Source: an uncultured Clostridia bacterium (lineage in GTDB: Bacteria; Bacillota; Clostridia; Oscillospirales; Acutalibacteraceae). From it: a stretch of DNA of 64,000 bases. Made by a program: the position numbers and the translations under genes. The stretch is from the NCBI GenBank assembly GCA_944380775.1, contig CALWIP010000017.1, positions 62,001 through 126,000 of the forward strand. Reading direction: 5' to 3'. Shown piece by piece: positions 9,541 through 17,138 of this stretch (positions are counted from its first letter, which is position 1; every line of letters starts with the position of its first letter). The notes below the pieces were generated by a model, which did not search any database, had not been told where the DNA came from, and worked only from the letters and a program-made list of their open reading frames with translations.

Positions 9541-9741
9541 ATGCCCAATCGGAATCTTCCCTATGCGGACGACAGCCTCTGGGACGATGGATTCGATGAA
9601 ATCGGATTCCCTGTATCCTCCACCGAATACACCGGTCTAACCCCCACGCCGCCGCTCTCCGACGAGGAGGCTGCGTCCTACGCGGAGCTCTACCACGCCC
9701 CGCAGCCTGTCCGTCCTAAAAAACAGCCTCAAAAGCGATGA
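9541..9741 (+). CDS. Small acidic protein with TGLTPTPP motif
   Basis: 66 aa, not assigned to a function. The N-terminal half is acidic (YADDSLWDDGFDEIG), the middle carries TEYTGLTPTPPLSDEEA, and the tail is basic (RPKKQPQKR). I recall similar short proteins with the TGLTP-type motif in other Clostridia, which suggests a real gene, but I cannot search here. An AAAGGGG site lies about 8 bases before ATG 9541. A terminator follows directly. It could be cotranscribed with tspO. Confidence 0.6.
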   Translation: MPNRNLPYADDSLWDDGFDEIGFPVSSTEYTGLTPTPPLSDEEAASYAELYHAPQPVRPKKQPQKR

Positions 9742-9747
9742 CCTGTG

Positions 9748-9782
9748 CGCCGCTGTCCCTCCTGGGCAGCGGCGTCCATTTT
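9748..9782. terminator. Terminator between convergent genes
   Basis: An 8-bp GC-rich stem (9748-9755 with 9767-9774) followed by TCCATTTTC. It lies between the small protein gene (plus) and the DUF1848 gene (minus). Confidence 0.6.
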
Positions 9783-10549
9783 CAGTTTGGATTTTCCATA
9801 GGGGAGAAAAGCGGCCCGGAAGGCGCATCCTTCCAAAAACAGTACAAGCAGCCATGCGCGCAAGGGCTTTTGCGCGGCAAAAGCTCGCGCTTACAACTAA
9901 GGCAAAGGCAGCCGCGGCGCTGAAATCCAACGCCATATTCCCGGTTCAGCGAAAGGCCCAGGAGCTCCAAGTCCATCGCCGAAACGCAGCCCTGTTGCGC
10001 CGCGTTGACCAATTTGGACTCTGCGCAGGCTTCAAACCGTCCCTTCCCCCGCTGTGCCAGCAGCCATTGGTCCACGAGCCGAAACTGCTCCGGTAACGCA
10101 GAAAAGCGCTCCCCATAGGGCAACGGGATTCCTTTTTCCCGAAACCGCTGCCGGACATGCGGGTATTGATCCAGCACGCTGATGCGAAAGCGCGACACCA
10201 TTCCGCAGGCCGCATCTACCACCCGCTGCGCGCGCTCCAGTCCTTTTTCCGTAGGGATGAGCGGGTCGATGCGCAGGACGGCCCGCTCCGCAGGGAAACC
10301 GCGGTCCAGCAGGACTTGCAGCTGACGGAGCTGCGCGCGGAAATCCGGGACAAACGGCTCCAGGACCGTGCCGCCGAAACCCGTGCAGGTGACGTGAAGC
10401 AACACCGGCGCCGGGCAGGCGAGCACCTCGTCGAGAAACCGGTCCGTTAATTCTTTCGTGATTAACACCACGCCGTCGACCCGGCTGGTCCGCTGCACCC
10501 ACGAAAAATCAATTCCGGGATCCCCTCCCTCTGTAACACCGATCACCAT
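9782..10549 (-). CDS. DUF1848 family protein
   Basis: 255 aa. The C-terminal cysteines in CLCLSCKRELL and CAHGCLYCFW, together with VLLHVTCTGFGG and AVLRIDPLIPTEKG, match DUF1848, whose chemistry is not established. The C-terminal cluster resembles a metal or Fe-S site, which is inference. The more common DUF1848 N-terminus (ASRRTDIPAFY type) is replaced here by TEGGDPGIDFSWV, so this is a divergent copy. ATG 10549 has GAGGCGG upstream; ATG 10576 has no site. It lies divergently just upstream of the tRNA-Leu promoter. Confidence 0.75.
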   Translation of the reverse strand: MVIGVTEGGDPGIDFSWVQRTSRVDGVVLITKELTDRFLDEVLACPAPVLLHVTCTGFGGTVLEPFVPDFRAQLRQLQVLLDRGFPAERAVLRIDPLIPTEKGLERAQRVVDAACGMVSRFRISVLDQYPHVRQRFREKGIPLPYGERFSALPEQFRLVDQWLLAQRGKGRFEACAESKLVNAAQQGCVSAMDLELLGLSLNREYGVGFQRRGCLCLSCKRELLPRKSPCAHGCLYCFWKDAPSGPLFSPMENPN

Positions 10550-10654
10550 CCTGTATCCGCCTCGTTTCCTGTGCATTTTGCGGTTGCCCGCAAGGGTAAT
10601 TTCATTATATCGGATTTGGTTTCACAAGGGAAGAAAAAAATTTTTAAAAAACAG

Positions 10655-10683
10655 TTGACAACCCCTACCCTGCGTGATATAAT
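10655..10683 (+). promoter_or_regulatory. Consensus promoter of tRNA-Leu
   Basis: Perfect TTGACA (10655-10660), 17-base spacer and perfect TATAAT (10678-10683), typical of strongly expressed stable RNA. The mature tRNA begins 43 bases after the -10. Confidence 0.9.
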
Positions 10684-10726
10684 AATCAAGCAGTCGCGAA
10701 AGACCGCAAAAAAGAAAAGAAAATAT

Positions 10727-10814
10727 GCGAGAGTGGCGGAATTGGCAGACGCGCTAGATTCAGGTTCTAGTGAGCATTACGCTCATAGGGGTTCAAGTCC
10801 CCTCCCTCGCACCA
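10727..10814 (+). tRNA. tRNA-Leu (anticodon CAG)
   Basis: 88-base class II tRNA with encoded CCA. The anticodon loop TTCAGGT sits on a CTAGA/TCTAG stem, giving anticodon CAG and reading CUG codons. The long variable arm GAGCATTACGCTC and the T arm AGGGG-TTCAAGT-CCCCT are clear. The acceptor stem GCGAGAG pairs with CCCTCGC except for an A6-C67 mismatch. A consensus promoter and a terminator flank it, so it is a single-gene unit. Confidence 0.97.
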
Positions 10815-10816
10815 GG

Positions 10817-10859
10817 CTGAACCCGGACGCGCTTCGCGTTCCGGGTTCAGTTTTATTTT
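10817..10859 (+). terminator. Terminator of tRNA-Leu
   Basis: A long stem formed by CTGAACCCGGA and its complement around GCG..CGC, followed by TTTTATTTT. It starts 3 bases after the CCA end. Confidence 0.9.
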
Positions 10860-10947
10860 ACCTGTTCACTCGCGTTTATGGCAGGGTATCTATTTTGTAG
10901 CGCAAACCCAAATAAGAACGCTGATAAGGATGCAATCTGTGTCTTTA

Positions 10948-11097
10948 TCAGCGTTTTTGCTTTGTAACCGGGCTCGGGATGTTGTGTAAGTTCTTGATGC
11001 TGCGGCATTGTTGTGCCCTAGCGACCTTCTGCAAACGCCATTTTACCGTTTCCCGGCCTTTCGGGAGATGGATTTTTTTTTGCAAAAAAGCGGACAT
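10948..11097 (-). CDS. Small basic ORF, possible remnant
   Basis: 49 codons on the minus strand from ATG 11097. The product is strongly basic (LPKGRETVKWRLQKVARAQQ then NIPSPVTKQKR) and looks protein-like, but no family is assigned and no ribosome site precedes it. The start lies in the palindrome AAAGCGGACATGTGTCCGCTTT, given here as arms AAAGCGGACA and TGTCCGCTTT. It may be the tail of a lost mobile-element gene. The plus strand of this interval shows no convincing gene. Confidence 0.3.
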   Translation of the reverse strand: MSAFLQKKIHLPKGRETVKWRLQKVARAQQCRSIKNLHNIPSPVTKQKR

Positions 11098-11116
11098 GTG
11101 TCCGCTTTTGAGAGCT

Positions 11117-11287
11117 TCACGCGCCAGTGCAGCGGCATCGAATCTGCCAGCGTCCCGCCTTAAACTTTATTATTCCATCTATTACCCCATACTGTTCTGA
11201 AGTGGTATCCGGATTGAATTCCACCAGATAGGGTTCATTTGTCCCGTCCGTATAGTAGATGACCGCGTCAAGGCTAGACGGAATTTG
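11117..11287 (-). pseudogene. Gene fragment of unknown origin
   Basis: An open stretch of 56 codons before TGA at 11117 reads like the C-terminus of a real protein, for example DAVIYYTDGTNEPYLVEFN and GVIDGIIKFKAGRWQIRC. It lacks any ATG or GTG start with a ribosome site, and an in-frame stop (TGA) lies directly upstream. I do not recognise the parent family. It lies between the tRNA-Leu and the GNAT gene, in a patch with other signs of insertion and decay. Confidence 0.35.
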
Positions 11288-11359
11288 TCAAGGGGTTCTC
11301 TCAAAATAGGATCATTTTACAAAAAGTCATAACTTAAGCAGGTTCCCCTCTTCGTTCTC

Positions 11360-11914
11360 TTATATCTCTCGTAAATACTTCTGCATATAGAACTCGTTCC
11401 GATAAGTGCCATTTTTGAGTTTGAACGCATTGGGCTTTTCAGCAACTACACGGAAACCAAATTTTTCGTACAAATGCCGGGCACGATCGTTACCCTCGAT
11501 GAACTCCAGCTCCATGATCTCAGTTCCCCGATTTTGTGCTGCAGAAACAAGCTCCTTAAACATTGCAGAACCGATTCCGAGATTCCAGTAGTCTTTGAGG
11601 ATCGCAATAGCGATGGTTGCTCTGTGCGAGGTTTTCATGCCACCTCTAAAGCTGATCTCACAGTTGCCTGCAACCTCACCGTCAACATAGCAGGTGATTC
11701 CCAAGGTATCGGGCGAGGAGCGCAGACGATTGACCCATGCTTCCTCTTGCTCAACAGTGGTGTTCCATTCTTCAGGATAACGTGCGAGATATTCAGTTTC
11801 CCCGCATGATGTCTTGATGTAATTTAGCAACTGTTCCGCATCCTCAACACGGGGACTTCTCAAAATAGCTGTTCTACCATCTTTCAAGATGATTTGCTTA
11901 TCATCAAATATCAT
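11360..11914 (-). CDS. GNAT family N-acetyltransferase
   Basis: 184 aa. The acetyl-CoA binding core is visible: RATIAIAILKDYWNLGIGSAM carries the G-x-G-x-A/G-type loop (split as RATIAIAILKDYW and NLGIGSAMFKEL). MELEFIEGNDRARHLYEKFGF is the typical C-terminal GNAT half. The substrate is not predictable. ATG 11914 has AAAGGAG 7 bases upstream. Codon use is more AT-rich than the neighbouring housekeeping genes, which fits horizontal acquisition in the patch beside tRNA-Leu. Confidence 0.88.
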   Translation of the reverse strand: MIFDDKQIILKDGRTAILRSPRVEDAEQLLNYIKTSCGETEYLARYPEEWNTTVEQEEAWVNRLRSSPDTLGITCYVDGEVAGNCEISFRGGMKTSHRATIAIAILKDYWNLGIGSAMFKELVSAAQNRGTEIMELEFIEGNDRARHLYEKFGFRVVAEKPNAFKLKNGTYRNEFYMQKYLREI

Positions 11915-12072
11915 TGTGAAACTCCTTTCATCCTTTGGCAACGCGAACACATTTTTGAATGAAATGCTTCTCCTGTTTTAACTTCTTTTTCTGATTTCAA
12001 GATGAATAGATCACATCAACAAGCTACAATGAGATCATAAATCTATTGGATTGCAAGGAAGGAGAATGCTCC

Positions 12073-13035
12073 GTGAAACACACTGATGATAGGGTCAGCG
12101 CAACATGGAAATCCTGTGCGGCATTGACCATTCAATGCCTTGCAGATTCGGGCATTACGAATTGGCAGACCGCGTTCCATAGACAAATTTCAAATGCCAA
12201 AAAGCGTGGATTGATGCCGGACGATTTTAACGTTATTCGTGAAACACTGCAGGATTTCGGATTTGCCATGCAGAGCACCGCCGTCGAAAAGATCCATGTG
12301 AGCGAGGCGCTTTCCAAAATCGGCGTCTCTTCCGTTCCGGCGATCGTATTCCTTCAGTTATGGGACTATCATTACTCTGGCGGATATATGGCCGCAGTCT
12401 GCATGGATGACGGAAAATATATCCCTGTTTCTTCCCACTCTTGTCCGGATAATCTTGATTCATGTTGGGTCGATCATGTTTGGATTCGCTGGAGCGATGG
12501 AGTGGATAGAAGCCCCTATCCGCGCAAGGCAGTCCATCGGAAAACACAGAACCCCAAGCGGAGGAGTATCCCCGAAACCGCGCACTTTAAGCCATTTCAG
12601 CCGAACCCATGCAATAACTACATACGGGATTGTGTGATCCGGGCAATCGCTGGGGCGATGGAGATAACCTGGGAAGACGCCCTTGACACCCTCGCCGCGA
12701 TGCGGGAAGTTACTGTCAATGCCAGGGAGGTGTATCCCCGTGTCCTGGAAAAACATGGGTTCCTTCATCATCCTCCTCTGGTTCGGAACGGGCGCAAGCT
12801 AGATGGAAACGCCTTCTGCGAAGAGATGAGCAAAACCTATCGTCATGGCGAACGGATCTTCGCACGTGTCGGCAGATTACATGCTGCAGCGATCGTCCCC
12901 ATACAAGATGAAGAGGGAAAGGAATCCTATAAAATCATCGATAGTTGGGACAGCTCCGCACGCCTCATCGGAGAATACTGGGTCTCGGCTGCGCACTCAC
13001 CCAACGCCAAAAACGGTGTTTCAACAGCGCCGTAG
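12073..13035 (+). CDS. Tandem C39-like (papain-fold) protein, first copy degenerate
   Basis: 320 aa, no named function. The C-terminal half looks like a C39-like cysteine peptidase domain often found in mobile elements. It has a Cys in IRDCVIRAIAGA (about residue 187), followed by EITWEDALDTLA, a His in GRLHAAAIVP (about 270) and an Asp in IIDSWDSS (about 290). The N-terminal half repeats the order with WKSCAALTIQCLAD, ITNWQTAF, GGYMAAV and a Trp/Asp-rich end. It lacks the matching His, so it is probably an inactive copy. There is no signal peptide. GTG 12073 has AAGGAAGGAG 8 bases upstream and is preferred to TTG 12046. Protease activity is inference. Confidence 0.6.
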   Translation: MKHTDDRVSATWKSCAALTIQCLADSGITNWQTAFHRQISNAKKRGLMPDDFNVIRETLQDFGFAMQSTAVEKIHVSEALSKIGVSSVPAIVFLQLWDYHYSGGYMAAVCMDDGKYIPVSSHSCPDNLDSCWVDHVWIRWSDGVDRSPYPRKAVHRKTQNPKRRSIPETAHFKPFQPNPCNNYIRDCVIRAIAGAMEITWEDALDTLAAMREVTVNAREVYPRVLEKHGFLHHPPLVRNGRKLDGNAFCEEMSKTYRHGERIFARVGRLHAAAIVPIQDEEGKESYKIIDSWDSSARLIGEYWVSAAHSPNAKNGVSTAP

Positions 13036-13096
13036 CTCTTCACAATGGCGCATGTCCAAAGAAATGATGGGCCCCTCTAGAATGAAGGAAAGCAAA

Positions 13097-13133
13097 CAGG
13101 ACCGGTAAGCCGCTCTGGGTTTGCCGGTCCTGG
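13097..13133 (-). terminator. Terminator of galM
   Basis: Stem CAGGACCGG/CCGGTCCTG with a T-rich tail on the minus strand, 30 bases past the galM stop. It may also stop transcription from the C39-like gene. Confidence 0.65.
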
Positions 13134-13163
13134 ATTGGTCTGGCGCGAAAAGCCGTCCGTTTC

Positions 13164-14219
13164 TTATTTGACGCCGAAGCAATACCGCGTCACGCTACGG
13201 AAGGTTTGGCCCGGAGCGAGCACAGTGCTGGGGAAATCCGGTTTATTCGGAGAATCCGGGAAAAACTGGGTTTCCAAGCAAAGCGCATAATACGGCTCCA
13301 GCTTGCAGCCACCCTTGCCCGGCAGCGCCGGATCGCCATTGTTCGCCGTGTAAAGCTGCACGCCGGGCAGGTCTGTCCAAACCTCCATTGTGCGGCCGGA
13401 GGCGGGTTCGTACACTTCTGCCGCAAGGGAGAGCACGCCGGGCGCGTGATCCAGCACAAAATTGTGGTCGTATCCGCCGATCTTCTCTACGCGCGCGCCG
13501 GTTCCGTGGATGTCGCGGCCAATGGCCTTCCCGGCGGTGAAATCAAGCGGCGTCCCCGCCACCGGCAACACCTCCCCAGTGGGGATCAATTCCGCATCCG
13601 TCGGGGTGTAGCGGGAAGCGTGAACCGTCAATTCGTGCGCCAAAACATTTCCACACGGATAACCGCACAGATTAAAGAACGAATGGTTCGTCAGATTGAC
13701 TACCGTTTTTTTGTCGCACACCGCTTCGTAGGAGATCTCCCACACATTGTCCTTTGTAACCGTATAGGTGACGGTTACGTCCAGCGCGCCGGGGAACCCT
13801 TCTTCCCCATCGGCGCTGTGATAGGAAAAGACCGCGCGGGGCGATTCCCCGTCCTGGAGCTCAGCCAGCTTCCATACGCGCCCAGCAAATCCGTTCCCGC
13901 CGTGGAGCTGGTTTTTCCCCTCGTTCGCGGGCAAGCGGTAGGAAACGCCGTCCAGCGGGAACGAAGCGCCGCCAATGCGGTTCGCGTAGCGCCCGACCGT
14001 TGCGCCCTGGTACTGTGTGGTGGCGAGATATTCCTCCAGGGAGCCGAAACCCATCATGACATCTCCCATTTTCCCGTCCCGGCCGGGCACCAGTAAATTG
14101 ACGGCGCGGCAGCCATAGGTGATTGCGTCAAGGCGCATGCCGGCCTGATTCTCCAGCGTGACCATCGTGATTTCCGTCCCGTCCGGCATCACGCCGAACC
14201 GTTTTTGTTCCGTGCTCAT
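13164..14219 (-). CDS. galM: Aldose 1-epimerase (mutarotase)
   Basis: Interconverts alpha and beta anomers of galactose and glucose, feeding sugar kinases. 351 aa, the normal size. Active-site features include GRYANRIGGASF, NQLHGG, VNLTNHSFFNLCG (with the catalytic His) and the late CLETQFFPDSPNKPDFPS with the catalytic Glu. GGAGG lies 8 bases before ATG 14219. The gene follows glucokinase with 53 bases between them and shares its operon. Confidence 0.95.
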   Translation of the reverse strand: MSTEQKRFGVMPDGTEITMVTLENQAGMRLDAITYGCRAVNLLVPGRDGKMGDVMMGFGSLEEYLATTQYQGATVGRYANRIGGASFPLDGVSYRLPANEGKNQLHGGNGFAGRVWKLAELQDGESPRAVFSYHSADGEEGFPGALDVTVTYTVTKDNVWEISYEAVCDKKTVVNLTNHSFFNLCGYPCGNVLAHELTVHASRYTPTDAELIPTGEVLPVAGTPLDFTAGKAIGRDIHGTGARVEKIGGYDHNFVLDHAPGVLSLAAEVYEPASGRTMEVWTDLPGVQLYTANNGDPALPGKGGCKLEPYYALCLETQFFPDSPNKPDFPSTVLAPGQTFRSVTRYCFGVK

Positions 14220-14272
14220 GAAAAAAACCTCCGATCTTGCGTTTCGTTTTTTATTCCGGTCTCCTAAGGCGA

Positions 14273-15232
14273 TTATGCGCGGTCCCTTCCCAAGAGGGCG
14301 GCGCCGATCAGCCCTGCATCGTTGCCCAACGCGGCGCGCACAATCTGGGTCTGCCGGTTGGCGGTGGGGTGGAACCGGTGGCGTGCAACATATTCCCGCA
14401 GTGGGATCATCAGCGCGTCGCCCTCGTTACACACGCCGCCGCCCACGCAAAGGATTTCCGGCTGCAGTAGGTTGACAATATTGACAATGCCGCAGCCCAG
14501 ATAAGAAATATACTGCTCCACCACTTGCTTTGCTGTTTCATCCCCGGCGCGCATCGCCTGGAACGCGGTTTTGCCACCAACCCGCGCGGCGTCCCCGCCG
14601 GTCATTTCCCAGAGGGCGCCACTCCGGTCCGCATGCGCCAGCGCTTCGCGCGTCAGGCGCACCAGGCCGGTCGCCGAGGCGTAGGTTTCCCAGCAACCGC
14701 GTTCGCCGCAGGTACAAGGGCGGCCGCCGGTCTCAATGACCATGTGTCCCAATTCCCCGGCCAAATGGTTGTAGCCGGCGTAAATTCGCCCGTCCAGCAG
14801 GAGGCCGCCGCCAATTCCGGTGCCGAGCGTCACCGCCACGGCGTTTTTCGCGCCGCGGAGCGCGCCGGCTTGAAATTCGCCGTAAGCGGCCGCGTTCGCG
14901 TCGTTTTCCAGGATGACCGGCTTTTGCAGGGTATCTTCCAAAAGGGCCTGGAAAGGATAATCCTTAAGGGAAAGGTTCCCCGAAAACTCCACCACGCCGG
15001 TTTCGCGGTTCACTGCGCCGGGGCAGCCCGCGCCGACCCAAGGGACCTCGCGCAGCGAGACCCCGGCCTGCTCCAACGCTGCCAGCGCTGCCTGCGCCAG
15101 CTGGGCGTTGAGTTCCTCCGCCGGGCAGGGCACGCGTGTGGGAAAGCTCACTTTGCTGATGACTTTCCCGCTGCCGTCTACTACGCCGGCTTTGAGATTG
15201 GTCCCTCCCAAGTCAATCCCTACATAAACCAT
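14273..15232 (-). CDS. glk: ROK family glucokinase
   Basis: Phosphorylates glucose with ATP. 319 aa. The phosphate loop GIDLGGTNLKAGVV, the sugar-binding ENDANAAAYGE, GTGIGGGLLLDG and the ROK zinc motif CTCGERGCWETYAS are all present. I chose ATG 15232, preceded by AAAAGGGGAGA; the longer open frame to 15436 runs through the promoter. galM follows, suggesting an operon for uptake of free hexose. Confidence 0.94.
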   Translation of the reverse strand: MVYVGIDLGGTNLKAGVVDGSGKVISKVSFPTRVPCPAEELNAQLAQAALAALEQAGVSLREVPWVGAGCPGAVNRETGVVEFSGNLSLKDYPFQALLEDTLQKPVILENDANAAAYGEFQAGALRGAKNAVAVTLGTGIGGGLLLDGRIYAGYNHLAGELGHMVIETGGRPCTCGERGCWETYASATGLVRLTREALAHADRSGALWEMTGGDAARVGGKTAFQAMRAGDETAKQVVEQYISYLGCGIVNIVNLLQPEILCVGGGVCNEGDALMIPLREYVARHRFHPTANRQTQIVRAALGNDAGLIGAALLGRDRA

Positions 15233-15265
15233 CCCGTTCTCCCCTTTTGTAAGCTTGTCCTCATC

Positions 15266-15295
15266 AGTATAACACTGGTGGAGCCGGGATGTAAA
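15266..15295 (-). promoter_or_regulatory. Promoter of glk-galM
   Basis: Minus strand TTTACA (15295-15290), 18-base spacer, TATACT (15271-15266), 34 bases from the glk ATG. Confidence 0.65.
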
Positions 15296-15327
15296 GGGAA
15301 AATCCGCACTTATTTTGCGGTCTTCCC

Positions 15328-15356
15328 TTGACAAAAAAGGCCGGAAAGCGTAAAGT
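15328..15356 (+). promoter_or_regulatory. Promoter of the sugar transferase gene
   Basis: TTGACA (15328-15333), 17-base spacer, TAAAGT (15351-15356), divergent from the glk promoter. Confidence 0.55.
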
Positions 15357-15414
15357 TTAATTCTAAGGCTTTTTGCGGAAGCCTTGAGAAACTTGTGGGA
15401 TAGGCGGGGATTGT

Positions 15415-16095
15415 GTGCGCTTTGAAGAATTGCCACAGAGCATGAAATATCCGGAGGTGGAGCGGTATCTTTCCGCGCTGCAAGCCGGAAAAGCGCATCT
15501 CGCCTGCAAACGCGTATTCGACGTTGCGGTTTCAGCGGTGATCCTTCTGGTTCTTTCCCCGTTCTTACTGTTGCTCGCGCTCGCAGTCAAGCTGGATTCG
15601 CGCGGGCCGGTGTTTTACCGGCAGACCCGCGTGGGCCGGTACAACAAAGACTTCCGCATTTTCAAATTCCGCACAATGGTTGTCGGCGCGGACAAAATTG
15701 GCCCGCCGCTCACTACGGGGGACGACCCGCGCATCACGCGCGTGGGGAAATGGATCCGCAAATGCCGGCTGGATGAATTTTCCCAGCTGCTCAACGTGCT
15801 CGCCGGCCAGATGAGCCTGGTGGGGCCGCGGCCCGAGGTGCGGAAGTATGTTGCGCACTACACGCCGGAATATCTGGCGACGCTGCTTGTGCGCCCGGGG
15901 ATCACCGCGCCGTCCAGCATCGCGTTTAAAGATGAGGACCAAATTCTCAGCCGCGGCGGGAACCCGGAGCAGATCTATGTGGAAGAGATCCTGCCGCCGA
16001 AGATGGCGCTCAATTTACAGTATCTTGCGCATATCACCGTCTGGAATGATGTGCGAATCCTGTTTCAAACGGTGTTTGCCGTTTTGCGGAGATAA
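15415..16095 (+). CDS. Undecaprenyl-phosphate sugar phosphotransferase
   Basis: 226 aa bacterial sugar transferase (WbaP/WcaJ/EpsL class). It moves a sugar 1-phosphate from a nucleotide sugar to undecaprenyl phosphate, the first step of surface glycan assembly. One membrane-inserting helix (AVILLVLSPFLLLLALAVK) is followed by DSRGPVFYRQTRVGR, FKFRTM, RKCRLDEFSQLLNVLAG and MSLVGPRPE, all diagnostic. The larger multi-helix N-terminal domain of WbaP is absent, as in the small forms. GTG 15415 has GGCGGGG upstream; an ATG at 15442 is the alternative. No other glycan genes adjoin it here; the PssD/PssE/GT4 set lies at 60-62 kb. Confidence 0.93.
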   Translation: MRFEELPQSMKYPEVERYLSALQAGKAHLACKRVFDVAVSAVILLVLSPFLLLLALAVKLDSRGPVFYRQTRVGRYNKDFRIFKFRTMVVGADKIGPPLTTGDDPRITRVGKWIRKCRLDEFSQLLNVLAGQMSLVGPRPEVRKYVAHYTPEYLATLLVRPGITAPSSIAFKDEDQILSRGGNPEQIYVEEILPPKMALNLQYLAHITVWNDVRILFQTVFAVLRR

Positions 16096-16133
16096 AACCG
16101 CCGGATTCCGGCGGACAGAGAGGGGTAGGAACG

Positions 16134-16859
16134 ATGGAGGACGAATTCTCCCGGTCCCGGGTCTTGCTGGGGTCCAAAAGCATGGACCGGCTCAAGGACT
16201 GCCGCATCGCCGTGTTCGGCATTGGCGGGGTTGGCGGCTACGCAGTGGAAGCGTTGGCCCGCACCGGCGTCGGTTCGTTTGTGCTGGTGGACAACGACGT
16301 CATCACCATTACAAACCTGAACCGGCAGCTGATCGCCACGCACGACACCATTGGCCGCGCAAAGGTCGACGTGATGCGCGAGCGCATTTTGCAAATTAAC
16401 CCCAATGCGCAGGTGGAGACGCACCGCACGTTTTACCTCCCGGGCGGGGAGAGCTTTGTCGGCGGGTGCGACTACGTGGTAGACGCCATTGACACGGTCT
16501 CCGGGAAACTGGCGCTGGCGGAAGAATGCCAAAAAAAAGGAATCCCCCTCATCAGCAGCATGGGGGCGGGAAATAAATTGGACCCGACGCAGTTTGAGGT
16601 CGCAGATATTTATGAGACATCGGTATGCCCGCTTTGCCGCGCCATGCGTGCGCAGCTGAAAAAGAGGCAGATTAAGCACTTGAAGGTCGTTTATTCCAAA
16701 GAACCGCCCTGCCCACGAGAGGAAGCCCCCCAGCCGCCTCTGCCCGGCAAGCGGCAAACGCCGGGGAGCGTCGCGTTTGTCCCCTCTGTCGCCGGGTTGA
16801 TTCTCGCCTCTGAAGTCATTCGGGACCTGACCTTCTGCCTTTGGCCCAAGCCTGAATAA
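16134..16859 (+). CDS. tcdA: tRNA threonylcarbamoyladenosine dehydratase
   Basis: E1-like enzyme that cyclises t6A at position 37 of ANN-decoding tRNAs using ATP. 241 aa. The Rossmann loop VFGIGGVGGYAVEALARTG, VDNDVITITNLNRQ and the segment VDAIDTVSGKLAL are typical. The C-terminal third has SSMGAGNKLDPT and VCPLCRAMRAQL, as in TcdA (CsdL). GAGGGGTAGGA precedes ATG 16134. It lies 38 bases after the sugar transferase and may be cotranscribed. Confidence 0.93.
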   Translation: MEDEFSRSRVLLGSKSMDRLKDCRIAVFGIGGVGGYAVEALARTGVGSFVLVDNDVITITNLNRQLIATHDTIGRAKVDVMRERILQINPNAQVETHRTFYLPGGESFVGGCDYVVDAIDTVSGKLALAEECQKKGIPLISSMGAGNKLDPTQFEVADIYETSVCPLCRAMRAQLKKRQIKHLKVVYSKEPPCPREEAPQPPLPGKRQTPGSVAFVPSVAGLILASEVIRDLTFCLWPKPE

Positions 16860-16899
16860 AACGCGCCGCAAGGGGAATGCTTCTTGCGGGGTGAATCAC

Positions 16900-17058
16900 A
16901 TGGGGAAACAGAAAAAATCCGCACGGGCCAAAGCAAAAGCGATGGAAACCCCCTTGCGGGAACAGAGCCGGGGGCCAATACCCTCGGATGTGCTGGGCAG
17001 CTACACCGGCACGCCCGCTTCCGGCGAACGCCCGGAACAGGATGCCGACGACCTGTAA
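16900..17058 (+). CDS. Small conserved-looking protein ending in QDADDL
   Basis: 52 aa, function unknown. The N-terminus is basic (MGKQKKSARAKAKA), followed by PSDVLGSYTGTPASGE and an acidic end, EQDADDL. I recall closely similar short proteins with DVxGSYTGTP and QDADDL in other Clostridia, so it is probably a real gene. The ribosome site is weak (GCGGGG, 10 bases upstream). A strong terminator follows 28 bases later. Confidence 0.6.
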   Translation: MGKQKKSARAKAKAMETPLREQSRGPIPSDVLGSYTGTPASGERPEQDADDL

Positions 17059-17086
17059 ACCATCCCGCCAACTCCACCGTCCAGCC

Positions 17087-17138
17087 AAAAGGCCCGGGGC
17101 AGGAGGTCTCTCCTCCGCCCCGGGCCTTTCCCGGTTTT
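17087..17138. terminator. Strong bidirectional terminator
   Basis: Stem AAAGGCCCGGGGC paired with GCCCCGGGCCTTT around AGGAGG/CCTCC, with T-runs on both strands. It separates the small protein (plus) from copA (minus). Confidence 0.9.

Noticed and set aside
10979..11200. 73-codon plus-strand frame after tRNA-Leu
   Set aside because: No ribosome site and no protein-like pattern. The minus strand of the same interval reads better.
10780..13135. Integrase attachment sites of an island at tRNA-Leu
   Set aside because: No repeat of the tRNA 3' end was found before galM, and no integrase gene is present. The patch is better described as remnants.
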